Below, one piece after another: positions 1-8,689 of a DNA stretch of 64,000 nucleotides. The notes below the pieces were generated by a model. It saw only the letters and a list, made by a program, of their open reading frames with translations. It made no database searches and had not been told where the DNA came from. The first letter of the stretch is position 1, and each line of letters starts with the position of its first letter. Origin of the DNA: Peloplasma aerotolerans (GTDB lineage Bacteria; Bacillota_I; Bacilli_A; Acholeplasmatales; Acholeplasmataceae). Made by a program: the position numbers and the translations under genes. Where the stretch lies: the NCBI RefSeq assembly GCF_030012175.1, contig NZ_JASCXW010000007.1, positions 1 to 64,000 of the forward strand, read 5' to 3'.

Positions 1-8
1 TTTAAAAA

Positions 9-32
9 AGACAGCTTTATCAAAAACTGTCT
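9..32 (-). terminator. Intrinsic terminator after rnhB
   Basis: Minus-strand hairpin with two 10-nt arms (one U-G wobble), a TGAT loop and a following run of six T. It lies just downstream of the rnhB stop and probably ends the lepB-rbgA-rnhB transcript. Confidence 0.75.
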
Positions 33-53
33 ATAAAGAATTATTTGTTTTAG

Positions 54-674
54 TTATATAATCTCTTTTAACATATCTTTTATAGGTTTAAATGTCTTTC
101 TATGGATTGGTGTTATTCCATATGTTTTGATTGCTTCAAGATGCTCTTTGGTCCCATATCCTTTATGTTGTTTAAAATTGTATTGTGGGAAAACCTTGTC
201 CATCTCTATCATATACGCATCTCTTGTTGTTTTAGCAACGATGGAAGCAGCAGCAATCGATACAGATAAGGTATCACCTTTTATCATGCTTTTAAATGGA
301 ATATCTATTTCCATAGGCATTGCATCAATTAATAAGAAATCCGGTCTAATTTTTAGTTGATATATTGCAGAAAGCATGGCTTCCCTTGCTGCTCTATAAA
401 TATTGATACGGTCAATCTCATCAACAGATGATATTCCTATACCTATCGCAAGTGCATTTTCTTTGATTTCAATTAATGCTAAATCTCTTTGTTTTTCTGT
501 TAATTGTTTCGAATCGTTTACATATTTAAGCTTTGCATCTTTTTTCAAGATAACTGCTGCGGCAACTACGGGTCCAGCTAAAGGTCCTCTTCCAGCTTCA
601 TCTACACCTGCGATGTACTTCAGTCCTTGATTGTATAATTCATTTTCGTATTGATACATCTTCAAGTCTGTCAA
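54..674 (-). CDS. rnhB: Ribonuclease HII
   Basis: Cytoplasmic endonuclease that cuts the RNA strand of RNA-DNA hybrids and starts removal of ribonucleotides misincorporated in DNA. The N-terminal motif GVDEAGRGPLAGP (Asp25, Glu26) is the family's catalytic signature. A further acidic residue lies in LLIDAMP, and KTTRDAYM follows. The length of 206 aa is normal. The chosen start is TTG at 674, because AGGAGG lies 8 nt upstream; the next ATG, 15 nt further in, is too far from it. The gene overlaps the end of rbgA by 35 bp, and lepB-rbgA-rnhB is a conserved Firmicutes order. Confidence 0.95.
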   Translation of the reverse strand: MTDLKMYQYENELYNQGLKYIAGVDEAGRGPLAGPVVAAAVILKKDAKLKYVNDSKQLTEKQRDLALIEIKENALAIGIGISSVDEIDRINIYRAAREAMLSAIYQLKIRPDFLLIDAMPMEIDIPFKSMIKGDTLSVSIAAASIVAKTTRDAYMIEMDKVFPQYNFKQHKGYGTKEHLEAIKTYGITPIHRKTFKPIKDMLKEII

Positions 675-1506
675 AAGAGAGACCTCCTAAATTTTTGTTT
701 CTAATGTCTGTTAAAACGATTGTGTAAACACGGTTATAATCAATTTCAGCATTTTTAATCAAACATCCTCTTAATCTACCTATAGTGTCTAGCATTTCTA
801 CAAATTCTAGATCTCCTTCAATACCATATCGTTCAAGAAGTCTTTGAGGGTAATATTTCTTAAGAAATGTTAAAGCGTAATGAACAACATCATCTTCCGG
901 TAGAATCTTATCTTTGATTGCTCCAGTAATAGCTAGATGATATCCGACTTTTTCGTCTTCAAATTTTGGCCATAAGATGCCTGGGGTATCTAGCAACTCG
1001 AAGTCATCACTAAGTTTAATCCATTGTTGAGCCTTCGTAACGCCTGGGATATTCCCGGTTTTTGTTGCACTTGATTTAGAAAGTTGATTGATTAGTGTTG
1101 ATTTCCCGACATTGGGGATACCAATAATCATTGTTCTTATGGGACGATCTTTTAATCCTTTACTTCTTCTTTTTTCTATTTTTTCGTGCAATACACTTTG
1201 TGCTAACTCACGAATCTTTCCAACGTTTTTACCGGTTTGCGAATCTATCTTTAAAGTCGCATGACCTTGATCTTGATAATATTTAACCCATTGATTTAAA
1301 ATAGGTTCATCTGCTAAGTCCATTTTATTAAATAATATCATCATCGGTTTATGCGAAACAATTTTAAACAATTCAGGATTGACGCTTGACAAAGGTAGTC
1401 TTGCATCTAGCAAGACCATAACGATATCCATTAATGAAATTTTTTCTTTGATTTCTCGAATGGACTTAAACATATGTCCTGGAAACCATTGTATTTGCTT
1501 CATCAT
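640..1506 (-). CDS. rbgA: Ribosome biogenesis GTPase YlqF/RbgA
   Basis: Circularly permuted GTPase that acts late in 50S subunit assembly. The permuted order is visible: the N-terminal WFPGHM motif, then G4 (NKMD, near residue 60), then the P-loop GIPNVGKST (near 130), then G3 (DTPG). At 288 aa it has normal length. The start ATG sits in an ATGA overlap with the lepB stop, which implies translational coupling. In this family GTP hydrolysis is stimulated by the maturing large subunit. Neighbours lepB and rnhB support the assignment. Confidence 0.95.
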   Translation of the reverse strand: MMKQIQWFPGHMFKSIREIKEKISLMDIVMVLLDARLPLSSVNPELFKIVSHKPMMILFNKMDLADEPILNQWVKYYQDQGHATLKIDSQTGKNVGKIRELAQSVLHEKIEKRRSKGLKDRPIRTMIIGIPNVGKSTLINQLSKSSATKTGNIPGVTKAQQWIKLSDDFELLDTPGILWPKFEDEKVGYHLAITGAIKDKILPEDDVVHYALTFLKKYYPQRLLERYGIEGDLEFVEMLDTIGRLRGCLIKNAEIDYNRVYTIVLTDIRNKNLGGLSFDRLEDVSIRK

Positions 1507-2342
1507 TCTACTTTACCTATTGGCCATAGTTTGAAAATCGCTTTTCCAACGATATCCTCTTCAAACACTGCACCAAAACTTCGACTATCAAAGGATGCAG
1601 GATATGATAAGTAGCCATTTGCATTATCTCCAAATGCAAGATATAGTCCCGCTTTTAATATGCCTTGGTCTAAAGATAGTTCAATAATCTCTTTTTGATT
1701 TTGCATCACATAATAAGGTTCATTTTGAGGTGTGAGAATAACAACTCCATTAACACTAACTTCATATTGCTCTTTTAAGATATTATAGTTCACGAATTCT
1801 ATTAAGTCTCCTGGACTAGCTTTCAATCTTTTAACAAAATAGATAACGTCATGAATTCTTTTTATATTTCCTTGAGAGTCTCTTTCTATATACATACTGT
1901 CAGGTACTAAACTGTAGTTTTCTTTAGTCATCTTTAAGATGATGATATCTTCTGTCTCAGGTTCATAATTAAAATGATAGATTAAAATGCGTTCCCCTTC
2001 TTTTAATGTGGGCATCATTGAACTATGCTTAACATCAGAAGGTAGTACGATGAACATAAAGATAATGAAGATTGCCATTAATGAGACACTTAAAAATGTA
2101 AACCAGTCTAAGATCTCAAATTTTCTTTTACTTAAGAAACTCACTTTTAATATTTCTTGCTCATGTTTCGTAGTATGAATGCTCAGTACAATCGAAAAAA
2201 CAGATAGTACTGCAGAAATAACAAATCCTATCATCCCCCACTGTAAGGCAAGTCTAGAGACGCCTAAAGCATAAAAAATGATGGTCAACATCATAAGAAT
2301 TATCGTGATGATTAATGTTTTATATGCTTTCTTTAATGTCAT
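1503..2342 (-). CDS. lepB: Signal peptidase I
   Basis: Membrane serine protease that removes signal peptides from Sec-exported proteins. The N-terminal 110 residues hold about three hydrophobic segments, more than the single anchor of most Gram-positive SipS-type enzymes. The catalytic Ser is in HSSMMPTL, the general-base Lys in VKRLKASPGD, and the box E region is FGDNANGYLS followed by DSRSFG. The ATG start is preceded by AAGGATGG. The gene is first in a coupled trio with rbgA and rnhB. It follows the FtsK-type gene by 18 bp, so it may share that transcript. Confidence 0.93.
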   Translation of the reverse strand: MTLKKAYKTLIITIILMMLTIIFYALGVSRLALQWGMIGFVISAVLSVFSIVLSIHTTKHEQEILKVSFLSKRKFEILDWFTFLSVSLMAIFIIFMFIVLPSDVKHSSMMPTLKEGERILIYHFNYEPETEDIIILKMTKENYSLVPDSMYIERDSQGNIKRIHDVIYFVKRLKASPGDLIEFVNYNILKEQYEVSVNGVVILTPQNEPYYVMQNQKEIIELSLDQGILKAGLYLAFGDNANGYLSYPASFDSRSFGAVFEEDIVGKAIFKLWPIGKVE

Positions 2343-2360
2343 AAGCCCATCCTTTTTTTA

Positions 2361-4442
2361 TTACTCGTTTTGTCCTAATATTTCTTTTAACTCCATTGTA
2401 GTAACAAGAACTTCTCTTGCTTTTGTTCCTTGGTGTCTAGATACAATTTCATATTCTTCAAGCATTTCAACCAATTTTTGCGCTCTATTGAACCCAATTG
2501 TAAATTCTTTTTGAATATTATTAATTGATGCATTTCCTGTTTGAACAACAAAATAAGCAACACTTTCAAACAAATCATCAGAAGTCACTTCACGCATATG
2601 AGCTTGTTGTTTGAGTGCTTCATGTTGGAATACATATTGTGGCTGATACTGTTCTCTAATAAAATCAGTCACTGCATAGATTTCCTCATCTGGAATAAAA
2701 GCTCCTTGAAGACGATGCGTACGATCAGAACGTTTGAGGAGCATATCACCTTTACCTAATAAAGCTTCTGCACCAGCACCATCTAAAATCGTTGTTGAAT
2801 CCACAAATGAAGCAACCTTAAACGCGATTCTAGCAGGTATGTTCGATTTAATTGTACCTTTAACAACATCAGTTGAAGGTCTTTGTGTAGCAACCAATAA
2901 ATGGATACCCGCAGCTCTAGCTTTTTGAGTTAGACGTTGAATGGATTCTTCAACATCATGTGCAGCTACAGCCATTAAGTCAGCTAATTCATCAATAACA
3001 ACAACAATAAAAGGCATTTTTTCTGAATCTATTAGACCTCGTTTGACATTGTCATTATATGACCTAATGTCTCGACTACGACTTTGTGAGAATGTTTGAT
3101 ATCTTTTTTCCATTTCTGAAACTGCCCAGTTAAGTGCAGCAGCAGCCATTTTTACATCTGTAATCACTGGCGTAATCAAATGTGGTAAATCATTATATGG
3201 AGTTAGTTCGACCATCTTAGGGTCAATTAAAATGAGTTTTAAATCTTTAGGTGAATTTTTAAGTAACAAACTCACTAAAACAGTATTTACACAAACACTC
3301 TTACCTGAATTGGTTGCTCCTGCAATTAAACCATGAGGCATCGCTTGAATGTCAACATAGATATTTTGTCCATCAATATCAACACCAAGAGCAACTTTTA
3401 ATGGATGTTCCATATCTTCTAAAAATTCTTTTGTATCGACGACATTACCAAAAGCAACAATTTCTGTTTTAACGTTAGGCACCTCAATGCCAACATAAGG
3501 TTTTCCTGGAATTGGTGCTTCAATACGTATAGATTGTGAAGATAAGTTCATCATTAGATTGTCTTGAATACCTGATATACGCTTAACGTTAACACCTGGA
3601 TCTAATGAGACTTCATATCGTGTTACTGTTGGTCCTTTTCTACTATCGGTAACCTCAGCTTCAATTCCAAATTGTTCGAATGTGGCATTGATTACATCAA
3701 TTTGATCAAGTAACCATTGTGGTTTATCATTTAAATCACGTTGTTTTTTACTAAATATTTTAATTGAAGGATAAATGTAAGATTCTTCTTTTGGTTTGTA
3801 TATTTCACGTTGAGGTTTTCTAACTTCATCTTGTAAAACATCATCAAGGTCTTGATTTGAACCAAAATCTGAAGTAACAATATCTTTTGCTTCTATTGGA
3901 GCTCTTCGTTTATAAGTTTCAACAACAGGTTCTTGTTCAATCTTCTTTTCATTCATAACTGGTGGAACATGAGCAACTCTTTTTGGCTCTTGATAAGCCT
4001 TAAATGGAGACTCTTGTTCTTTTTGAACAGGTTCTCTATAATTTCTAGCAATTGGTTTAATAATTGTACGTTCTTTAACTTCTTCTTTTTCTTTCTCGTT
4101 TGTTGGTACATAATTAGATTCACCAAAATATTCAGTTCTCGTCTTATTACTAACGATATTCGTGAACTCATAATATTTGTTGCCATATTTTTCTTTTGCT
4201 TCTTCTTCAGATAGCTTTGCTTTGGTTCTAAACGCGTCAAAACGACGTGTTGTATCACCAGTGTCTTTCACAGTAAACGGAACCGTTACAACATCTTTTA
4301 CACTTCTACCAAAAATAGGGGAAACAAATCGATCTGATTTATATTTTTCTTTCCCCCGAATACCTTCTAACTTAACAAACTGAAAAATAATGAATTTTTC
4401 TTTTTCAATATTAAGTTGGGGATTCTCTTTTTGTTTTCTCAT
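2361..4442 (-). CDS. ftsK: Soluble FtsK/SpoIIIE-family DNA translocase (SftA-like)
   Basis: Hexameric ATP-driven double-stranded DNA pump used to clear chromosome DNA from the closing septum. The motor domain has Walker A GATNSGKSV (near residue 375) and Walker B VVVIDELADLM (near 485), plus ATQRPSTDVVKG. The C-terminal winged-helix gamma domain (about 620-690) normally reads polar DNA motifs. The protein is 693 aa with no predicted membrane span: the N-terminal 240 residues are charged and probably disordered, and include an SPIFG motif. This resembles Bacillus SftA rather than membrane-bound SpoIIIE. Its ATG overlaps the stop of the upstream membrane-anchored gene by 4 bp. Confidence 0.9.
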   Translation of the reverse strand: MRKQKENPQLNIEKEKFIIFQFVKLEGIRGKEKYKSDRFVSPIFGRSVKDVVTVPFTVKDTGDTTRRFDAFRTKAKLSEEEAKEKYGNKYYEFTNIVSNKTRTEYFGESNYVPTNEKEKEEVKERTIIKPIARNYREPVQKEQESPFKAYQEPKRVAHVPPVMNEKKIEQEPVVETYKRRAPIEAKDIVTSDFGSNQDLDDVLQDEVRKPQREIYKPKEESYIYPSIKIFSKKQRDLNDKPQWLLDQIDVINATFEQFGIEAEVTDSRKGPTVTRYEVSLDPGVNVKRISGIQDNLMMNLSSQSIRIEAPIPGKPYVGIEVPNVKTEIVAFGNVVDTKEFLEDMEHPLKVALGVDIDGQNIYVDIQAMPHGLIAGATNSGKSVCVNTVLVSLLLKNSPKDLKLILIDPKMVELTPYNDLPHLITPVITDVKMAAAALNWAVSEMEKRYQTFSQSRSRDIRSYNDNVKRGLIDSEKMPFIVVVIDELADLMAVAAHDVEESIQRLTQKARAAGIHLLVATQRPSTDVVKGTIKSNIPARIAFKVASFVDSTTILDGAGAEALLGKGDMLLKRSDRTHRLQGAFIPDEEIYAVTDFIREQYQPQYVFQHEALKQQAHMREVTSDDLFESVAYFVVQTGNASINNIQKEFTIGFNRAQKLVEMLEEYEIVSRHQGTKAREVLVTTMELKEILGQNE

Positions 4443-5212
4443 GATTCATCACCTTCGGATTCTAAATCGCTTTTAATATCTTCATATATTGCGTCGACAC
4501 CAGTATCAAGTGTTTTTTCTTCATCAAACACTTTTTTACTATATATTTTGTACGTTTCTTCACCTGTGATGGCAATAAATGCCATACCGATTTTTTGCAT
4601 CACTTTATTGAAGAAAACTTGTTGTGATATTCTTCTTACCCAATAACCCGGATTAACAATGTTAACAATTGATATTGCAGCTTTTGTTACTTTTTGATAT
4701 TTTTTTGCTGTTTTTACAACTGGATTTTTATCGATTTTAGTTTTAACATCATTCATTTCAACGATTTTACTTAACGTCCAACCTCTTGTAAGTCTTAAAA
4801 TTTTCCCGCTTAAAAACTCTTCAATCCGATTTGTTATATAGTGATTTAAGAGTAACGTTTCATCAACGGTTAACTCTAAATATGGATACTTCGATTTCGG
4901 GTAGAATTTCTTTGATATATCAACAGAGAGTTCTTTTGCAATTTGACCTAAATATTTAAAATAACCAATAGAATCTCTCATCTCTTTATCTTTAAATTGG
5001 TTTTGAGCATCATTGATTAACCATTTGATTTCTTCTTCATCAATGTCTTGTTCATCAACACCTCTAAGCTTTAAACCTTTGTTCAAACTTTTCAGGACTG
5101 CGTATAAGTAAAACATAAACAATAACAAAAAGCCAAAGCTTATTCCTAATAGGAAGCTTATCAAAGTTGAAAAATCTAGTCGTATTGGACCTAAAGTTAG
5201 AAAAATATACAC
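4439..5212 (-). CDS. Unknown membrane-anchored protein coupled to FtsK
   Basis: I do not recognise a family. Residues 1-40 form one or two hydrophobic segments, then comes a short Lys/Arg stretch and a mostly helical cytoplasmic-looking domain of about 200 residues. It has an acidic tail. A second moderately hydrophobic stretch (around 180-210) may be amphipathic. The start is GTG at 5212, with AGGAGG about 10 nt upstream. The stop overlaps the ftsK ATG (ATGA), so the two are probably translated together. Context suggests a membrane partner for the soluble translocase, but that is inference. Confidence 0.7.
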   Translation of the reverse strand: MYIFLTLGPIRLDFSTLISFLLGISFGFLLLFMFYLYAVLKSLNKGLKLRGVDEQDIDEEEIKWLINDAQNQFKDKEMRDSIGYFKYLGQIAKELSVDISKKFYPKSKYPYLELTVDETLLLNHYITNRIEEFLSGKILRLTRGWTLSKIVEMNDVKTKIDKNPVVKTAKKYQKVTKAAISIVNIVNPGYWVRRISQQVFFNKVMQKIGMAFIAITGEETYKIYSKKVFDEEKTLDTGVDAIYEDIKSDLESEGDES

Positions 5213-5235
5213 AATGAGATTCCCTCCTATAGATT

Positions 5236-5264
5236 ATTATATCATGTATGATAAATATCATAAA
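5236..5264 (-). promoter_or_regulatory. Promoter of the 5212-54 operon with palindrome in the spacer
   Basis: Extended -10 TGATATAAT (5236-5244) and a poor -35 (TTTATG, 5259-5264) at 17 bp spacing. The 14-bp perfect palindrome ATGATAAATATCAT (5248-5261) fills most of the spacer and could be an operator. It would drive the unknown gene, ftsK, lepB, rbgA and rnhB. Confidence 0.5.
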
Positions 5265-5293
5265 CATAGATTACATCAATATCTTGACAAAAA

Positions 5294-5323
5294 ATGGATG
5301 TAGCAAAATCTCGCTACATCCAT
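5294..5323 (-). terminator. Terminator of the pilus operon
   Basis: Minus-strand hairpin with two perfect 11-nt arms (5294-5304 and 5313-5323), an 8-nt loop and a T run. It follows pilO and closes the T4P operon. Confidence 0.85.
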
Positions 5324-5351
5324 TGGTTATAGTAACATAACACATACATTC

Positions 5352-5918
5352 CTATGAGATGTCAACATCATTATAAAAGGTATAGACAATCATTTGAATG
5401 ATTGCTTCATCATCATCGGTATAGAGAACTTGTACTTGGGCAATATAATAGATTAAGTCCAGATCATATAAATGGTCAATAAAATCCAATACGTTTAGTG
5501 GATTATCAGTGACAAAAGATATCGTCAATCTAACAAAACGAACTGAACTTGGTAGGTCATCAGTAAAAGGTGATGTAACATTTGTGTTGAAGGTGATTTG
5601 ATAGTTCTCGACAGCTGATAGACCAGACACATTCTTAACGGATTCAATCTGATGACTGATAGTTGATTGGTTAAATGTATTTGGTAAGAATTGAATGATC
5701 TCGCTAATTGAATGATATGATACTGGTTGTTCCATATGAAGTAATTGATCGATTTGATTTTGAATGGCAATTTCTTGTCTTCTTAATTCCTCTAGTCGTT
5801 TTTGTTGAATGTTTTGAATGAGTAAATAACCTCCAAGAACTAAAACGAAAACGATAAATATATAGAGTAATGTTCGATTCTGATTTATCTTTTTTCCAAA
5901 AACATCGTATTTACGCAT
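5352..5918 (-). CDS. pilO: PilO-like type IV pilus assembly protein
   Basis: Bitopic membrane protein expected to pair with PilN in the T4P alignment complex that links the cytoplasmic PilM ring to the pilin-assembly site. Visible: a short basic cytoplasmic N-terminus, one membrane span (about 18-36), a Gln/Glu-rich helical stretch typical of PilO coiled coils (37-65), then a small alpha/beta domain outside. At 188 aa it is close to family size. It overlaps pilMN by 8 bp and is last in the operon. Identity rests on topology and position more than on sequence motifs. Confidence 0.7.
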   Translation of the reverse strand: MRKYDVFGKKINQNRTLLYIFIVFVLVLGGYLLIQNIQQKRLEELRRQEIAIQNQIDQLLHMEQPVSYHSISEIIQFLPNTFNQSTISHQIESVKNVSGLSAVENYQITFNTNVTSPFTDDLPSSVRFVRLTISFVTDNPLNVLDFIDHLYDLDLIYYIAQVQVLYTDDDEAIIQMIVYTFYNDVDIS

Positions 5919-7362
5919 GATTCACTGTCACCTCCATAACTAGAGTTTGAGTGAACTTATGCGATGGTGCATTCACCATCCAACGCGTCATATCTGAATT
6001 TCCTTCTATAATGCCATATTCCTCATATATTTGAATAAGATATTCATATAACTCATATTCAGTTGATGCAGTAATTGTAAATACAATCTCATTTCCAATT
6101 GCATTTGTTTTATAGTTCATCAGTTCAATGTTGGCACCCATTTCAGTAATTAAATCTAATAGGTAAGGGGATTGAGAATGTTCTTTTTCAACTAAATAAT
6201 CATATGCATCACTGTAGTCAATTTGAAGTGGTGTATAAGTTGGATAAGGAGGTGTCTCTTCTATAAGTAAATCTAACTGTATTTGAAGATTATTAATTTT
6301 GTTTTGTTGGTACTTGATGTCTTCATTCATTGTATGATATGGGATATATATTAAAGCAATCAAAGAAACAATCAACAATGACAAGACAAATAAATAATTA
6401 GCATATATATTAAATTTATTCATACGTCTAATATTAAAATCATGTTGAATCGGTTCTTTTTTACGTTTATATAATGCAGTCACATAAGGAATAAATGAGG
6501 CTAAATGAATATTTTTCGCAATTGGGTCGTTTGTTGCCATATAGCAAATCTTCGGGTTTAAATGTTGTAATTGATTGGTTATATTTTGCTTTATATAATC
6601 AAAATCAATATAATCATTGAAATTGAAAAAAATAACCTTTTTAATATCTTTCTTTCCTTTTCTCATATTAAACTTGTAGTAATTATGAATACGTTCAATA
6701 AAATTCTCAACAAGTTGACCAAAATTGTTGACATCACCATCTTCTATTTCAACTAAATTGAAGATTGTCGTATGATTTTCAATGATTTGGATACTAAATA
6801 ACTTATCATATAAAGAAACTGTCATGCTAGTTTCATCTTTTTCATTGTTATTAACGATAAAGTGTTCATATAACGGTAAACTTGACACTTCATGATTTAT
6901 TTCTTTTACTCCAAGATGTTCAAAAATATCACAATAATCATGAAGTAGATTCTTATCTGCAATAAATGCAATGACTCTTACCTCTTTATGATCTTCGTGT
7001 CGTATTGAGTGTGTAAGAACAGACTCCTCAAATGGCAAATGAATTGATTTGCCTATTTGTTCTCTAATATACGACTCTACATTTTTCTTCAATAGATCAT
7101 TTTTACTGATTTTTATATCACGTATTAATATATTTTGATCATGTATAACATGTGTTATTTTTCTTGGTTTAATTTTATGCATTCTAAATAAGCTTTTTAA
7201 ATTTTCTAATAATAATTCTGGATCTTTAATATATCCACTTTGAATTGTGTTTGCTTCAAGTTTCATATAGCCATGTTGTGCATGCTCTAATGATTTTGCA
7301 TGCTCAAAAAACCCTACAAAGTCATCTGTAAAAAATATGCTCATATCAATTCTTTTTCTCAT
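5911..7362 (-). CDS. pilM: Fused PilM-PilN type IV pilus assembly protein
   Basis: Residues 1 to about 310 look like PilM, the actin-fold cytoplasmic protein that binds the N-terminus of PilN. They are followed by a basic FNIRRMNKFNIYANY stretch, a single membrane span (about 325-345), a coiled-coil-like segment and a periplasmic-type alpha/beta domain, as in PilN. In most bacteria these are two genes, and PilM binds a short NLLP-like motif at the PilN N-terminus. Here they are continuous, with no stop or frameshift seen. The start ATG at 7362 has only a weak GATGGAT upstream. PilD lies 9 bp before it and PilO follows with 8 bp overlap. Confidence 0.72.
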   Translation of the reverse strand: MRKRIDMSIFFTDDFVGFFEHAKSLEHAQHGYMKLEANTIQSGYIKDPELLLENLKSLFRMHKIKPRKITHVIHDQNILIRDIKISKNDLLKKNVESYIREQIGKSIHLPFEESVLTHSIRHEDHKEVRVIAFIADKNLLHDYCDIFEHLGVKEINHEVSSLPLYEHFIVNNNEKDETSMTVSLYDKLFSIQIIENHTTIFNLVEIEDGDVNNFGQLVENFIERIHNYYKFNMRKGKKDIKKVIFFNFNDYIDFDYIKQNITNQLQHLNPKICYMATNDPIAKNIHLASFIPYVTALYKRKKEPIQHDFNIRRMNKFNIYANYLFVLSLLIVSLIALIYIPYHTMNEDIKYQQNKINNLQIQLDLLIEETPPYPTYTPLQIDYSDAYDYLVEKEHSQSPYLLDLITEMGANIELMNYKTNAIGNEIVFTITASTEYELYEYLIQIYEEYGIIEGNSDMTRWMVNAPSHKFTQTLVMEVTVNHA

Positions 7363-7371
7363 ATTAATCCA

Positions 7372-8124
7372 TCACATCCCTAATAAACCGAAGTACCAGT
7401 TTACAAAATCTTGACCATAGAAATAAACAATTATTGTGGCAATGAAAATAAATGGTACCAGAGGTATTCCATTGTTCTTATCTCGATATTTAATCATACC
7501 GTATATCAATCCAAGTAACGAAGCTAGAAACAGAGTTAAAATGCCCAGTTGATATGTAACTAAAAAACCGATGAAAATAAATAGTTTAACATCTCCACCA
7601 CCTAAAGCTTCTTTTTTTGTTATTTTTTGTGAAATGAAAGCTGTTAAATAAAGAAGTGTAAATAAAATGGCTGCAGAAAGTAAATGTGTGAAAAATGAAT
7701 TTTCTATTATCCTAATAACGACAAGAGGAACTAAACCAATCATCCATATACGGTCAATAACAATATTGTATTTAATATCGCTTATAGATTCCACCATGAA
7801 AACCGTAACCATCACGATTACAATAATGAACTCTAATGTAAACCCATAAATAAGAAATGACGTCATAAATATAAGTCCACCAAGCAACTCTATAAATAAA
7901 TGACATATTGGTATTTTTGACTTACAGTAATGACATTTTCCTTTGTTTATTAGATATCCAAAGATAGGGATGATATCCATCCATCTTAACTGATGATGAC
8001 ATGCGTCACAATGTGAACGACCCTTTATGGATTCTTGATTAGGAATTCTAACAGCGATTACATGATAAAAAGAGGTCATTAATGCGCCAAATATGAACAT
8101 GAGGGTTGCATAAATCATCGTCAT
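7372..8124 (-). CDS. pilD: Prepilin peptidase / N-methyltransferase
   Basis: Integral membrane aspartyl protease that cleaves prepilins after the conserved Gly and methylates the new N-terminus. Two zinc-type CxxC pairs occur in CDACHHQL and CHYCKSK (about 35-70). The catalytic Asp are in SDIKYNIVID and GGGDVKLF. About seven to eight membrane spans are visible. The ATG at 8124 is chosen; AAGGGG also lies 3 nt before a TTG at 8133, so the start is uncertain by three codons. The gene sits in the T4P operon next to its pilin substrate. Confidence 0.92.
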   Translation of the reverse strand: MTMIYATLMFIFGALMTSFYHVIAVRIPNQESIKGRSHCDACHHQLRWMDIIPIFGYLINKGKCHYCKSKIPICHLFIELLGGLIFMTSFLIYGFTLEFIIVIVMVTVFMVESISDIKYNIVIDRIWMIGLVPLVVIRIIENSFFTHLLSAAILFTLLYLTAFISQKITKKEALGGGDVKLFIFIGFLVTYQLGILTLFLASLLGLIYGMIKYRDKNNGIPLVPFIFIATIIVYFYGQDFVNWYFGLLGM

Positions 8125-8161
8125 AGAGCTCAATTACCCCTTATCAAAGGTTAAAGAAAAT

Positions 8162-8182
8162 GGAGGTTCTAGACGAACCTCC
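8162..8182 (-). terminator. Hairpin between pilin and pilD
   Basis: Perfect 8-bp arms (GGAGGTTC and its complement) around a 5-nt loop, followed on the minus strand by TTTTCTTT. It lies between the pilin stop and pilD, so it likely lets most pilin transcripts end while some continue into pilD-pilMN-pilO. Confidence 0.7.
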
Positions 8183-8203
8183 TGTAATCTTTTTTAATGG
8201 TTG

Positions 8204-8593
8204 TTATGGAGTTACTACTAATCCTGTTTCTGTATCAATCTCAAAACCATTAATAAAGATTGTGTCATCGTCGAAGGTTGCCACTCCACTAGCTACTATA
8301 AAATCAATATTAGCAGGCTCATGAGATCCACTTTCAGTTAATGAAACAGTGTTAGAACCAAAGTTCATACCTAATTGTCCTAAGTTATAAGTTCCATCTG
8401 TTGCATCAAGAGAGAAAATTCTTACTGATTCTTCGATAGATGAAAATGTAGCTTCAGCAGCTCTTGCTTCTTGTCTTTCAATTAAGTTACCAATTGTAGG
8501 TATTGCGATAGCAGCAATAATTCCTAAAATGATAATTACAGCTAGCAACTCAATTAATGTTACACCTTTTTTATTCTTAAGAATGTTAGTCAT
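8204..8593 (-). CDS. Major type IV pilin / ComGC-like prepilin
   Basis: Small secreted filament subunit of 129 aa. It has a class III signal: basic leader ending KNKKG, cleavage before V, Glu at +5 (VTLIE), then an N-methylated hydrophobic helix LLAVIIILGIIAAIAIP. The mature domain is acidic and has no Cys. The ATG at 8593 is chosen over the longer frame because AGGAGG sits 7 nt upstream and the longer frame would start inside its promoter. It has its own promoter and a downstream hairpin, which fits a highly expressed major subunit. Confidence 0.88.
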   Translation of the reverse strand: MTNILKNKKGVTLIELLAVIIILGIIAAIAIPTIGNLIERQEARAAEATFSSIEESVRIFSLDATDGTYNLGQLGMNFGSNTVSLTESGSHEPANIDFIVASGVATFDDDTIFINGFEIDTETGLVVTP

Positions 8594-8627
8594 ATATTTT
8601 CCTCCTATTAACTTACTTCTTACAATA

Positions 8628-8655
8628 ATCATATCACTCATTCAAAATATGTCAA
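8628..8655 (-). promoter_or_regulatory. Pilin promoter
   Basis: TTGACA (8650-8655), 16-bp spacer, TATGAT (8628-8633) with an upstream TG (extended -10). Transcription would start near 8621, giving a leader of about 28 nt that carries AGGAGG. Confidence 0.7.
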
Positions 8656-8689
8656 GATTACTTCATTTTAATTAATAAAAATGTAATGT

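Noticed and set aside
3933-4258. Open frames overlapping the ftsK N-terminal linker on both strands
   Set aside because: Low-complexity products rich in Phe/Lys that mirror the repetitive linker; no start signals.
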